NCBI RefSeq assembly: GCF_947495675.1 | Contig: NZ_CANLZX010000004.1 | Location: 62,001-126,000, forward strand | DNA: 64,000 nt | Direction of reading: 5' to 3' | Origin: an uncultured Algibacter sp. | GTDB lineage: Bacteria > Bacteroidota > Bacteroidia > Flavobacteriales > Flavobacteriaceae | Shown: one piece after another, positions 9,591-18,614 of the stretch | How positions within the stretch are numbered: the first letter of the stretch is position 1 | How the letters are laid out: each line of letters begins with the position of its first letter | The notes under the pieces: generated by a model | Seen by the model: the letters and a program-made list of their open reading frames with translations, nothing else | The model's database searches: none | Told to the model about the DNA's origin: nothing | Made by a program: the position numbers and the translations under genes

Positions 9591-9592
9591 GC

Positions 9593-10414
9593 ATGTTCTC
9601 ATCTAATATAATTAGGTTATTTTGGTGGAATGAAATTAAATTACAAGGAAAATCAAAAGAAAATTATGGTGATTTACTTGGTAAATATTTAGTTGAAAAA
9701 ATATCTCAAAAAAAAGTGGTTTGGAGTAAACCATCAAAATTTTCAATCTATAATTTTTTTAGCCCTATATATGTTACAATAGGTAGTATTTTAACGAATG
9801 TAAATAGTAAATGTATTGTTTGGGGTAGTGGTATAATTTCAAAATCAGATACAATTAAAAAGGCTAAGTTTTTAGCTGTAAGAGGACCACAAACAAGAAA
9901 TTATTTAATAAGTCAAGGGTATAGTGTTCCTGAGGTTTATGGAGATCCAGCATTATTGTTGCCAAAATTTTATAATCCTAAAATCGATAAAGAATATGCC
10001 ATTGGAATAATTCCACATTACAGCGATTTTAAAAAAGTAAAATCGTTTTATAAAAATGAGGACTCAATTTTATTAATAGATTTAATGACCAATAATATTG
10101 AGGAAACCACAAACTATTTTTTAAAATGTGATAAGATAGTATCTTCTTCACTTCATGGAGTTATTATTGCGCATGCTTATGGAATTCCTGCTGTATGGCA
10201 AAAATTTTCTGATGATGTTTTTGGAGACGATATTAAATATCAAGATTATTTTGAATCGGTAAATATACCTAGTTATAAATCAAATATAATTGATAATAAG
10301 ATGGGAATTAATGAATTAGATCATCTTTTTAAAGATAAGGTAGCACTCCCTGAAACCGATATTATAAACAAAATATGTAGTGGGCTTATGGAAGTTTGTC
10401 CTTTTAAAAATTAA
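9593..10414 (+). CDS. Polysaccharide pyruvyl transferase family protein
   Basis: This 273-aa protein has ENYGDLLGKYLVEK near the N-terminus, LAVRGPQTRNYLISQGY and GDPALLLP in the middle, and IVSSSLHGVIIAHAYGIPAV at ~190. These are the usual landmarks of the PF04230 pyruvyltransferase family (CsaB/EpsI/WcaK-like), which ketalates sugars with PEP. It starts 2 nt after the neuB stop, so it is tightly coupled to nonulosonate synthesis. The same fold may include other transferases, so pyruvylation is likely but unproven. Confidence 0.8.
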   Translation: MFSSNIIRLFWWNEIKLQGKSKENYGDLLGKYLVEKISQKKVVWSKPSKFSIYNFFSPIYVTIGSILTNVNSKCIVWGSGIISKSDTIKKAKFLAVRGPQTRNYLISQGYSVPEVYGDPALLLPKFYNPKIDKEYAIGIIPHYSDFKKVKSFYKNEDSILLIDLMTNNIEETTNYFLKCDKIVSSSLHGVIIAHAYGIPAVWQKFSDDVFGDDIKYQDYFESVNIPSYKSNIIDNKMGINELDHLFKDKVALPETDIINKICSGLMEVCPFKN

Positions 10415-10423
10415 TTAGAATAA

Positions 10424-11818
10424 ATGAAAAAAAAAGTATTTGTTTTTTTTCCTGATGGTGTTGGTTTAAGAAATTTCGCCTTTACAGATTTTAAGAGTAT
10501 TGGTGAGCATATGGGTTTTGATATTACTTATTGGAATAATACCATTTTCTCATTAAATGACAATTTAGGGTTTAATGAAGTTAAAATTGAAAATAATTCT
10601 GCACATCCTTTATTACCAATTTATTCTAGAGCTAGAAAACGGGCAGAATTAAATGTGTCTAGAGATAAATTTAATGATGATGTTTATCCTACTTACAAAT
10701 TCCCATTTAATTATAAAGGCATAAAAAATAGCCTTAAAAGTTTATTTACTAAATGGCTAATTGGTTTATACTCTTCAGAAAAAGGAGTCGTAAAATTAAG
10801 AGCTAAAATAAATAAATTAGAGCGCTCAACTTCAAAATATAAGTATTGTAAAGCGCAGTTAGAGACACATAAACCAAATTTGGTGTTTTGTACAACACAA
10901 CGAGCAACTCAGTCTATAAGTGCATTATTAGCAGCAAAAGATTTAGGAATTCCAACAGTAGCATTTGTATATTCTTGGGATAATGTACCTAAAGCAATGC
11001 AGGTGGTAGAAACAGATTATTATTTTGTTTGGAGTGACTTAATGAAAAAGGAATTACTACAATACTATCCGTTTGTAAAAGAAAACCAGATATTTGTAAC
11101 AGGAACACCACAATTTGAGCCACATTATAATGCCGATTTAAAAGAAACAAGAGAAACTTTTTTTAAAGCGAATGGGCTAGATATTAATAAAAAATACATC
11201 TGTTATTCTGGTGATGATGAAACAACCTCACCACTAGATCAATATTATTTAGAAGATTTAGCAAATGCTGTTAGAAACTTAAATAGTAAAGGTGAAAATT
11301 TAGGAATAATTTATAGAAAATGCCCTGTAGATTTTACTTCAAGATACAATGCCGTTATTGAAGCTAATAAAGATATTATTAAAGTTATAGATCCTATTTG
11401 GAAACAAGTAGGTAATCAATGGAATCAAGTGCTACCTGCACCAGAAGATTTTAAAATGTTGTATAATGTTTGCGAGCATAGTGAGTTTGTAACTAATGTT
11501 TGTTCATCAACAGTATTCGATTTTGTAGCTCATAATAAGCCTTGTATATATTATAACTACGAACAGCCACAGCTAAAAAAAGGTATTCGAGATATAGGGC
11601 AGAATTACAAGTATGTTCACTTTAGGAGCATGCCAAGCCAAGAAGCAGCCGTATTTTGTAGAGATAAAAAAGATTTAGAAGGACTGGTAAAACAGATTTT
11701 AAATGGAAAACTATCAAATGTTGAAACTTGTAAAAAATGGTATGAGATTGTTGCAGGAACGGCACCAACTCAAGCTTCTAAAAATATTTGGAAAACTATA
11801 GATTTAATTTTGAAATGA
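10424..11818 (+). CDS. Unassigned GT-B type glycosyltransferase (candidate nonulosonosyltransferase)
   Basis: This 464-aa protein looks like a GT-B transferase: an N-terminal MKKKVFVFFPDGVGLRNFAF strand, GIPTVAFVYSWDNVPKAM near residue 180, IFVTGTPQFEPHY starting the donor domain, and VCSSTVFDFVAHNKPCIYY near residue 370. That last block resembles the donor-binding region of CDP-glycerol/UDP-sugar transferases. I cannot assign a CAZy family. It follows neuA, neuB and the pyruvyltransferase-like gene, and no standard sialyltransferase is visible, so it is one candidate for transferring the nonulosonate. Confidence 0.6.
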   Translation: MKKKVFVFFPDGVGLRNFAFTDFKSIGEHMGFDITYWNNTIFSLNDNLGFNEVKIENNSAHPLLPIYSRARKRAELNVSRDKFNDDVYPTYKFPFNYKGIKNSLKSLFTKWLIGLYSSEKGVVKLRAKINKLERSTSKYKYCKAQLETHKPNLVFCTTQRATQSISALLAAKDLGIPTVAFVYSWDNVPKAMQVVETDYYFVWSDLMKKELLQYYPFVKENQIFVTGTPQFEPHYNADLKETRETFFKANGLDINKKYICYSGDDETTSPLDQYYLEDLANAVRNLNSKGENLGIIYRKCPVDFTSRYNAVIEANKDIIKVIDPIWKQVGNQWNQVLPAPEDFKMLYNVCEHSEFVTNVCSSTVFDFVAHNKPCIYYNYEQPQLKKGIRDIGQNYKYVHFRSMPSQEAAVFCRDKKDLEGLVKQILNGKLSNVETCKKWYEIVAGTAPTQASKNIWKTIDLILK

Positions 11819-12963
11819 AAATAGGATTTATCACATCAGAGTATCCACATCCACAGGTTAAATTTGCTGCAGGAATTGCAACCAGTATTAAAAACTTAGC
11901 AGTAGCACTTGTAAAAAAAGGAATTGATGTTACGGTGTTTGTTTATCATCAAAATGAATCATGTGTTGTTTATGATGAGGGTGTTGAAATTCATCTTATA
12001 AAAAAAGAAAATTACAATTTCTTTACTTGGTATTTATACAGAAAACATATTCAGAAGTATGTTAATGATTTGGTTGTTAAAAAAGATTTAGAAATTCTTG
12101 AAGCACCAGATTGGACTGGTATTACAGCGTTTATGAAATTTAAGGTGCCCTTGGTAATTAGATTTCATGGTAGTGATGCATATTTTTGCAAACTTGATGG
12201 TAGAAAGCAAAAATTTAAAAATTTTATGTTTGAAAAATTAGCTTTAAAAAAAGCTTCAGCATATGTAGCTCCTACAACTTATGCAGGTTTAGAAACTCAA
12301 AAAATATTCGGATTAAACAAGAAGAAAATAAAAACCATTCATTACGGATTAGAATTAAAGCATTTTGAAAACCATAGTCCACATCAATACGACAAAAATG
12401 TAATACTATACATTGGTACAATTATTAGAAAAAAAGGGGTTTTAGAATTAGCCCATATTTTTAATAAAGTGATAAATGAAAAGCCTGATGCTCAATTAAT
12501 TTTAATTGGTGGGGATTCATCTGATATTAAAACGGGAGAAGTTTCTACTTATAAATTAATGGAACAAATTTTTACTAAAGAAGCTAAAAAGCAAGTAAAA
12601 TATTTAGGAAAAATACCATACGAAGATGTAAAAACACATATCAAAAAGGCGCATGTTTGCGCTTATCCTTCTTTTGCTGAAACTTTGGGCATGGTAACAA
12701 TAGAATCTATGGCTATGCAAAAACCTGTTGTAAACACTAGTATAGGTTGGGCACAAGAGTTAATAGACGATGGTGTTAATGGCTATTTAGTACACCCAAC
12801 AAATATTGAAGGCTATGCAAGTACAATACTTAAACTATTAAATAACGAAAAGCTTTGTGAGCAAATTGGTAAAGCAGCAAGATTAAAAGTTGAGGATGCT
12901 TTTGATATTGAAAAAAATGTAGATATTAATATTAAATATTATAAATCTATTTTGAACAGATGA
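11815..12963 (+). CDS. Glycosyltransferase family 4
   Basis: This GT-B enzyme of ~382 aa begins MKIGFITSEYPHPQVKFAAG, with VIRFHGSDAYF in the acceptor domain. The donor domain holds YIGTIIRKKGVLEL and the E(x7)E signature AETLGMVTIESMAMQKPVV. I place the start at ATG 11815, which overlaps the upstream TGA (ATGA-type coupling); an upstream in-frame ATG at 11788 would lie inside the previous gene. It ends with a 4-nt overlap into the next gene. Sugar specificity cannot be deduced. Confidence 0.9.
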   Translation: MKIGFITSEYPHPQVKFAAGIATSIKNLAVALVKKGIDVTVFVYHQNESCVVYDEGVEIHLIKKENYNFFTWYLYRKHIQKYVNDLVVKKDLEILEAPDWTGITAFMKFKVPLVIRFHGSDAYFCKLDGRKQKFKNFMFEKLALKKASAYVAPTTYAGLETQKIFGLNKKKIKTIHYGLELKHFENHSPHQYDKNVILYIGTIIRKKGVLELAHIFNKVINEKPDAQLILIGGDSSDIKTGEVSTYKLMEQIFTKEAKKQVKYLGKIPYEDVKTHIKKAHVCAYPSFAETLGMVTIESMAMQKPVVNTSIGWAQELIDDGVNGYLVHPTNIEGYASTILKLLNNEKLCEQIGKAARLKVEDAFDIEKNVDINIKYYKSILNR

Positions 12964-14489
12964 TTCTATTAACTCACAATAATGAAGCTGTTATAGAAAT
13001 TATTGATTTAAAGACTAATCAATTGATTGAAAATACCATAAAAAATCCTTTAAAAGCTTTGTTTAGTGTTGCTAATTATAATCAAAACACAATACTAGTG
13101 TGGTGTCATGAATCGTTAAAAGCGTCTTTAGATATTGATGCTATTAAATCGACATTTCATCTTAAAAACATGATGGTATCTTTTAGTCAGAATCAATATT
13201 TACCAGAGCAGATTGGTTATGTTGAAGATTCACCGTTTTTAAAAGTAAACAAGCGCGTTAAATACCCTACGTGGCTAATGAGTAGTCAGGTAGGAGCTAT
13301 TTATGCATCACAATTATTAAAGTTTGAAAGTAAAATTAATTTAAATAATACATTTGATTTTGCTTTAAATGTTATTGCAAAAAAAGGAATGAGTAAAGGC
13401 TTGTTTTGTTATTCTGAACCTAATTTACTTAAACAATACAATTCAGTTAATCAAGCTTCAGCTTCTGTTAGTGAGTTGTTTAAGTTTGTAAAGCTTAATT
13501 ATAAAGCTGTTTGGAGTATTTTATTGCTAATTAATTTTATTATTTATGAGCGTAAATTTCCATTAATAGCTTTTCTAAAAACATTTTTTATAAAGAAAAA
13601 TAGTGTCACTATTAATTTTGAACTAGAGCCAATTAGTAACTTTTCAATTGATTTAAATAAAACTATTGATGTTATTATTCCAACATTAGGAAGAAAAAAA
13701 TATTTATATGATGTTTTAATAGATCTTTCAAATCAAACCATTTTACCAAAACAAGTTATAGTTGTAGAACAGAATAATGATAAAACATCGAAATCTGAGT
13801 TGGACTATATTAAAAATAAGGATTGGCCATTTAAAATAATTCATGAGTTTATCCATCAAACTGGTGTTTGTAATGCAAGAAATCTGGCATTGCAAAAAGT
13901 AACAGCTAATTTCGTTTACCTTGCAGACGATGATAATAAATTTGGTAAAAACTTACTAAAAGACGTCATCATTAAAATGCAACGTTATAAATTTGATGCT
14001 ATCAGCATGAGCTATTTACAAGAAAATGAAATAGAAAAACATAAAACACCCCTACAATGGAGTGCCTTTGGAGGTGGTAGTAGTATAATGTCTACTAAGT
14101 TTTTAAAAAAAGTTGCCTTTAGGAATGCATTGGAATTTGGTTATGGAGAAGATTCAGATTTTGGTATGCAATTACGAAATCTAGGTGCAGATGTAATTTA
14201 CTCACCCGATATTAAGATTTTACATTTAAAAGCACCTATCGGTGGGTTTAGAACGCAATTTAAGCATCCATGGGAAGATGATTTAATTCAGCCAAAACCT
14301 TCACCAACAGTAATGTTTTACAGAAAAATAAATTCAACTAAGTATCAATTGTTAGGTTATAAAACCACATTGTTTTTAAAGTTTTACAAAGATCAGTCAA
14401 TTAAAAACCCGTTTAAATATATTTCAATATTTAAAAAACAATGGCAAGTAAGTAACAAGTGGGCTAACTATTTAAGTAATACTGTGTGA
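12960..14489 (+). CDS. Two-domain glycosyltransferase: unknown N-terminal region plus GT2
   Basis: The 509-aa product has a GT2 catalytic domain in its C-terminal half: IDVIIPTLGRKKYLYDVLID from ~residue 235, VYLADDDNKFG with the DDD metal motif, and GYGEDSDFGMQLRNLG. The first ~230 residues do not look like a GT. They contain a hydrophobic stretch near residues 185-200 that may sit at the membrane and otherwise resemble no family I know. The start overlaps the preceding stop by 4 nt and the stop overlaps the region of the next start. Confidence 0.8.
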   Translation: MILLTHNNEAVIEIIDLKTNQLIENTIKNPLKALFSVANYNQNTILVWCHESLKASLDIDAIKSTFHLKNMMVSFSQNQYLPEQIGYVEDSPFLKVNKRVKYPTWLMSSQVGAIYASQLLKFESKINLNNTFDFALNVIAKKGMSKGLFCYSEPNLLKQYNSVNQASASVSELFKFVKLNYKAVWSILLLINFIIYERKFPLIAFLKTFFIKKNSVTINFELEPISNFSIDLNKTIDVIIPTLGRKKYLYDVLIDLSNQTILPKQVIVVEQNNDKTSKSELDYIKNKDWPFKIIHEFIHQTGVCNARNLALQKVTANFVYLADDDNKFGKNLLKDVIIKMQRYKFDAISMSYLQENEIEKHKTPLQWSAFGGGSSIMSTKFLKKVAFRNALEFGYGEDSDFGMQLRNLGADVIYSPDIKILHLKAPIGGFRTQFKHPWEDDLIQPKPSPTVMFYRKINSTKYQLLGYKTTLFLKFYKDQSIKNPFKYISIFKKQWQVSNKWANYLSNTV

Positions 14490-14491
14490 AT

Positions 14492-15475
14492 ATGAAATTT
14501 ACATTAATTATTTGTACTTACATGCGGGATGAGCCACTAATTAAGTTGCTAAAATCGGTGCAAAATCAAACATCTTATCCTGATGAAATACTTATTGTAG
14601 ATGGTTCTACCAATCAAAAAACAAAAGTTTCTTTAGAGCAAAATAAATTTAATAACTTAAAGTATTTTAGAGTTGAAGAAGCCCAAAGAGGATTAACAAA
14701 ACAACGAAATTTTGGTATTAATTTGGTTTCAAATATTTCTGAAATTGTGTTTTTTTTAGATGATGATACGGTTTTAGAACCAGATTATTTTGAAAGCATA
14801 TTAAAGACTTATAGTGAAAACCCTGATGCTTTAGGGGTTGGTGGTTATATTGTAAATGAGACTAATTTTGAGTTTGTTGGAGATAACTACAAACCTAAAA
14901 TTGATGAGTTTTATTTTGACGGTTGGAAACGTAAAGACAGTAAGCGTTTTATACTTCGAAAAAAGTTTGGATTAGATTGTGATTGTTCACCAGGTATTTT
15001 GCCATTATTTTCTCATGCAAGAAGTGTTAGTTTTTTGCCGCCAAGTAATAAAGTTTATCAAGTTGAATTATTAATGGGAGGTGTGTCGTCTTTTAAAAAG
15101 GAAGTTTTTGAAAAACATCAATTCTCTACTTTTTTTCAAGGCTATGGATTATATGAAGATGCCGATTTTTCAATACGTGTTGCAAAAACAGGTAAATTAT
15201 TTTTAAATACCGCAGCAAAGGTATACCATTACCATGAAGCTTCAGGCAGACCAAATTTATATAAATATGGTAAAATGGTTGTTAGGAATGGCTTCCATAT
15301 ATGGCGAACTAAAAACCCAAAGCCAACTTTAAAAGTAAAAGTAAAATGGCATGCCATTACGCTATTATTAATTTTAATTAGATTTAGTAATACGATTACA
15401 ACACCAAAAAAAAAGGAAGCATTTAGTGAAGCTTTAGGGCGGACAGTAAGTTGGATTAAAGTTTTAATATCTTAA
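14492..15475 (+). CDS. Glycosyltransferase family 2
   Basis: This GT-A enzyme of ~327 aa has FTLIICTYMRDEPLIKLLKS, then EILIVDGSTN, VFFLDDDTVLEPDYFE (metal-binding DDD) and GYGLYEDADFSIRVAKTGKL. A hydrophobic helix near the C-terminus (ITLLLILIRFSNTI) suggests membrane association. ATG 14492 is preferred; a GTG at 14486, overlapping the upstream TGA, would add two residues. It belongs to the co-directional transferase run. Confidence 0.9.
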   Translation: MKFTLIICTYMRDEPLIKLLKSVQNQTSYPDEILIVDGSTNQKTKVSLEQNKFNNLKYFRVEEAQRGLTKQRNFGINLVSNISEIVFFLDDDTVLEPDYFESILKTYSENPDALGVGGYIVNETNFEFVGDNYKPKIDEFYFDGWKRKDSKRFILRKKFGLDCDCSPGILPLFSHARSVSFLPPSNKVYQVELLMGGVSSFKKEVFEKHQFSTFFQGYGLYEDADFSIRVAKTGKLFLNTAAKVYHYHEASGRPNLYKYGKMVVRNGFHIWRTKNPKPTLKVKVKWHAITLLLILIRFSNTITTPKKKEAFSEALGRTVSWIKVLIS

Positions 15476-15481
15476 TAAATT

Positions 15482-16417
15482 ATGATGTTTAATAATATTA
15501 TTCACCCAGATACACACTCAAAACTAACTGAGATTACAGATAGTTATTATCTATTTGAAGACCAATCAAAATTACCTGTGTTTAATGGAACACCTATATT
15601 ATTAAGTAGAGAGTCTATTTTTGATGAATCGGATATTATTAAAGCAAAAGCAACAACACAGGATAAAGCGCACCTAGATAAATCTAATCTTAAAAACTAT
15701 ATTAGAAGGCAATTATTACCATCATTAAATAAAGATTTTTATATAGACAGTAGGTATACAGCTCTAGCTAAATCTTTACCAGATAAAAGTAAAATGCTTA
15801 TTGTTGGTGTAGGAGAGAAAAGTGATTATTATAAAAAAATGTTTCCTAATTGTGATATTGTAACTTCAGATGTTCATAATCAATTCAAACCGGATTATAT
15901 TTTTGATGGACATTTTATTCCTATTAAAAATGATTGTTTTGATATGGTTTTAGCTGCACAAGTTATAGAGCATACAATCAATCCATGGCTATTTTGCTCA
16001 GAATTACAGCGTGTAACAAAGGTTGGAGGCATTATTCAAATTGAAGCGCCTCAAAATTTTCCTTATCATGCAGAACCTTATGATTTTTTTAGATTTACCT
16101 ATACAGGCTTAAGGAGTTTATTCCCTCAATGCGAAGTTGTAGAAAGTGAAATTACAGAAGGTAGTGCCTCTTTAGTTGCAGTTGCAATTTCTAATTATTT
16201 AGTAAACCTTAGTTCTAAAAGAATTATAAGAAGTGCTTTATTATTTATAACTAGATTTTTATTTGGGTGGTTAAAATATTTAGATAAAATAAGAGGTTTA
16301 AAACCAAGTAAGAGAACTGTATCCATGCCAGTTGGTAATGCTTTTACTTTTAAAAAAGATACTATTAAAAGAACACCAAAAGATTTATTAAAAGTATTCT
16401 ATACCTTGAAAAAATGA
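15482..16417 (+). CDS. Class I SAM-dependent methyltransferase
   Basis: This 311-aa protein has SKMLIVGVGEKSDYYKKMFP (SAM motif I, weak glycine pattern), DCFDMVLAAQVIEHTINPW (motif IV/V of Methyltransf_11 proteins) and KVGGIIQIEAPQNFPYHAEP. The N-terminal 60 residues resemble the short Trm112-like lead found in some polysaccharide-locus methyltransferases. It probably methylates a glycan or a precursor. The 4-nt overlap with the next gene indicates coupling. Confidence 0.82.
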   Translation: MMFNNIIHPDTHSKLTEITDSYYLFEDQSKLPVFNGTPILLSRESIFDESDIIKAKATTQDKAHLDKSNLKNYIRRQLLPSLNKDFYIDSRYTALAKSLPDKSKMLIVGVGEKSDYYKKMFPNCDIVTSDVHNQFKPDYIFDGHFIPIKNDCFDMVLAAQVIEHTINPWLFCSELQRVTKVGGIIQIEAPQNFPYHAEPYDFFRFTYTGLRSLFPQCEVVESEITEGSASLVAVAISNYLVNLSSKRIIRSALLFITRFLFGWLKYLDKIRGLKPSKRTVSMPVGNAFTFKKDTIKRTPKDLLKVFYTLKK

Positions 16418-17535
16418 ATTTTGTAATTATAACTCATGTTAAGCATATTAAGCAAAATGAAGATTTTTTTGCCTATGCGCCTTATGTTCGAGAAATGAAT
16501 ATCTGGCTTAAACATGTTAGTAAAGTTACCATTGTTGCTCCTTTAGTAAATTATAAAAAAAGCGAAATAGATATAGCTTATCAGCATAATAACATACAAT
16601 TTAAAAGCATACCAGAAATTGTTTTTAAATCTTTTTATGGAATTATTACTTCAATTTTCAAAATACCATTAATTTGTTTTTCAATTTTTAAGGCATGCCG
16701 AGAAGCAGATCATATTCACTTAAGATGTCCTGGGAATATTGGATTGCTAGGTTGTTTTATTCAGATATTTTTTCCAAATAAAGTTAAAACGGCAAAATAT
16801 GCAGGCAACTGGAATCCAAATGCTTCAAATCAACCAAAAAGTTATAAACTTCAAAAGTGGTTGCTCTCAAATACTTTTTTAACAAGAAACATGACTGCTT
16901 TAGTTTATGGCAATTGGAAAAATCAAACTAAAAACATAAAAGCGTTTTTTACGGCCACTTTTTCAAATCAAGAAAAAGAGGTTCCTGTAAATCGAAACTA
17001 TTCTGGGGATTTAAGATTTGTTTTTCTTGGTAGTTTGGTAGAAGGGAAGCGTCCATTATTAGCAATTCAAATTGTAGAAGCCTTGATAAAAAAGGGGAGT
17101 AATATTAAATTTGATATTTATGGCGAAGGTGTTTTAAAAAACGATTTACAGAATTATATCGTAGATAATAATCTTCAAAATAAAGTTAGAATATTAGGAA
17201 ACAGAAACCAAGCTGAAATTAAACTAGCTCTTAAAGAAAGTCATTTCTTAATTTTACCATCAAAATCTGAAGGTTGGCCAAAGGCTGTTGCTGAAGCAAT
17301 GTTTTTTGGAGTAATACCTATTGTTACATCAATTTCATGTGTGCCCTTTATGCTAGATAATGGAAATAGAGGTGTTTTAATAGCTCCTAGTTTAGAAAAG
17401 GCAGTTGTAACTATTAATGAATATTTAAAAGATACTAAGCGTTTAAAAATAGTGTCAAATAACGCTAGTGATTGGTCTCAAAAGTATACTTTAGATGTTT
17501 TTGAAACAGAAATAATTAAATTATTAAAACCTTAA
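16414..17535 (+). CDS. Glycosyltransferase family 4
   Basis: This 373-aa GT-B protein has an acceptor domain containing DHIHLRCPGNIGLLGCF. Its donor domain has LRFVFLGSLVEGKRP, FDIYGEG and the signature LPSKSEGWPKAVAEAMFFG, which includes the E(x7)E glutamates. It overlaps the upstream methyltransferase by 4 nt and abuts the next GT4 gene with no spacer. It likely assembles part of the repeat unit; donor is unknown. Confidence 0.9.
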   Translation: MNFVIITHVKHIKQNEDFFAYAPYVREMNIWLKHVSKVTIVAPLVNYKKSEIDIAYQHNNIQFKSIPEIVFKSFYGIITSIFKIPLICFSIFKACREADHIHLRCPGNIGLLGCFIQIFFPNKVKTAKYAGNWNPNASNQPKSYKLQKWLLSNTFLTRNMTALVYGNWKNQTKNIKAFFTATFSNQEKEVPVNRNYSGDLRFVFLGSLVEGKRPLLAIQIVEALIKKGSNIKFDIYGEGVLKNDLQNYIVDNNLQNKVRILGNRNQAEIKLALKESHFLILPSKSEGWPKAVAEAMFFGVIPIVTSISCVPFMLDNGNRGVLIAPSLEKAVVTINEYLKDTKRLKIVSNNASDWSQKYTLDVFETEIIKLLKP

Positions 17536-18612
17536 ATGCGCGTATTACAATTAATAGATTCTTTGGATGCTGGTGGAGCAGAACGTGTTGCAGTAAATAT
17601 TGCTAACGCGCTATCTGATCAGACTGAAGGTTCATTTTTGTGTACAACTCGTAAAGAAGGCCTTTTAAAAGAAAGCTTGTCCCAAAATGTTGGCTATTTG
17701 TTTTTGAATAAAACAAAAACCATCGATTTAGGAGCAATAAAAAAATTGCGAAACTTTATTAAAAAAAATAGTATAAATATTATTCATGCGCATTCTAGCT
17801 CATTCTTTTTAGCAACAATCATTAGAGTATTGAATCCAAAAATTATTATTATATGGCATGATCATTATGGTAATAGTGAGTTTTTAGAAAATAGAAAGTT
17901 TGGCGCTTTAAAGTGGTGTTCAAAATACTTTTCACATGTTTTTAGTGTAAATAAACCACTTCAAAAATGGGCAAAAAACGTATTAAAATTTAAAAATTCA
18001 TCATACTTACCAAACTTTGCAGTTGCTAACAAAACTTTATCTGTTACAAGTGTTAAAGGTATAGATGGTAAACGAATTGTTTGTTTAGCAAATTTAAGAC
18101 CTCAAAAAGACCATATAACATTATTGTTGGCATTTAAAGAGGTGTTAAAAACATTTCCAGACTGGACATTACATTGTGTTGGTAAAGATTTTAACGATGT
18201 TTATTCTAAGCTAATAAAAGAGAAAATAGAAGAATTTAAATTATATAATTCTGTTTATCTATATGGAAGTAAACCAGATGTGTTTAATATTTTAAGCCAA
18301 TGTGATGTTGGAGTTCTTTCTTCTAAATCTGAAGGTTTACCTTTGGCATTACTAGAATATGGTTTTGCTAAGTTACCAGTTGTTTCAACAAATGTAGGTG
18401 AGTGTGTAAATGTAATTTCAAACGCTAAAAACGGTTTTTTGGTGGAAGCTTCATCAGTACCAGAATTAGCCAATGCTTTAAAATATTTAATTAAAAATAA
18501 AGATTTAAGGCACACTTTTGCAAAAGTTTTCAATAAACATGTTGAAAAGTGCTATTCGAAAAATGCACAAATTGAAACTATTATAAAAGTATATAAGGCC
18601 TATTATAAATAA
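17536..18612 (+). CDS. Glycosyltransferase family 4
   Basis: This 358-aa GT-B enzyme opens with MRVLQLIDSLDAGGAERVAV, a GGAER motif typical of GT4 enzymes of capsule and O-antigen loci. It then has IIHAHSSSFFLA, a donor-domain start at RIVCLANLRPQKDH, and the SSKSEGLPLALLEYGFAKLP signature with both conserved glutamates. The start codon lies directly after the preceding stop. Confidence 0.92.
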   Translation: MRVLQLIDSLDAGGAERVAVNIANALSDQTEGSFLCTTRKEGLLKESLSQNVGYLFLNKTKTIDLGAIKKLRNFIKKNSINIIHAHSSSFFLATIIRVLNPKIIIIWHDHYGNSEFLENRKFGALKWCSKYFSHVFSVNKPLQKWAKNVLKFKNSSYLPNFAVANKTLSVTSVKGIDGKRIVCLANLRPQKDHITLLLAFKEVLKTFPDWTLHCVGKDFNDVYSKLIKEKIEEFKLYNSVYLYGSKPDVFNILSQCDVGVLSSKSEGLPLALLEYGFAKLPVVSTNVGECVNVISNAKNGFLVEASSVPELANALKYLIKNKDLRHTFAKVFNKHVEKCYSKNAQIETIIKVYKAYYK

Positions 18613-18614
18613 AA

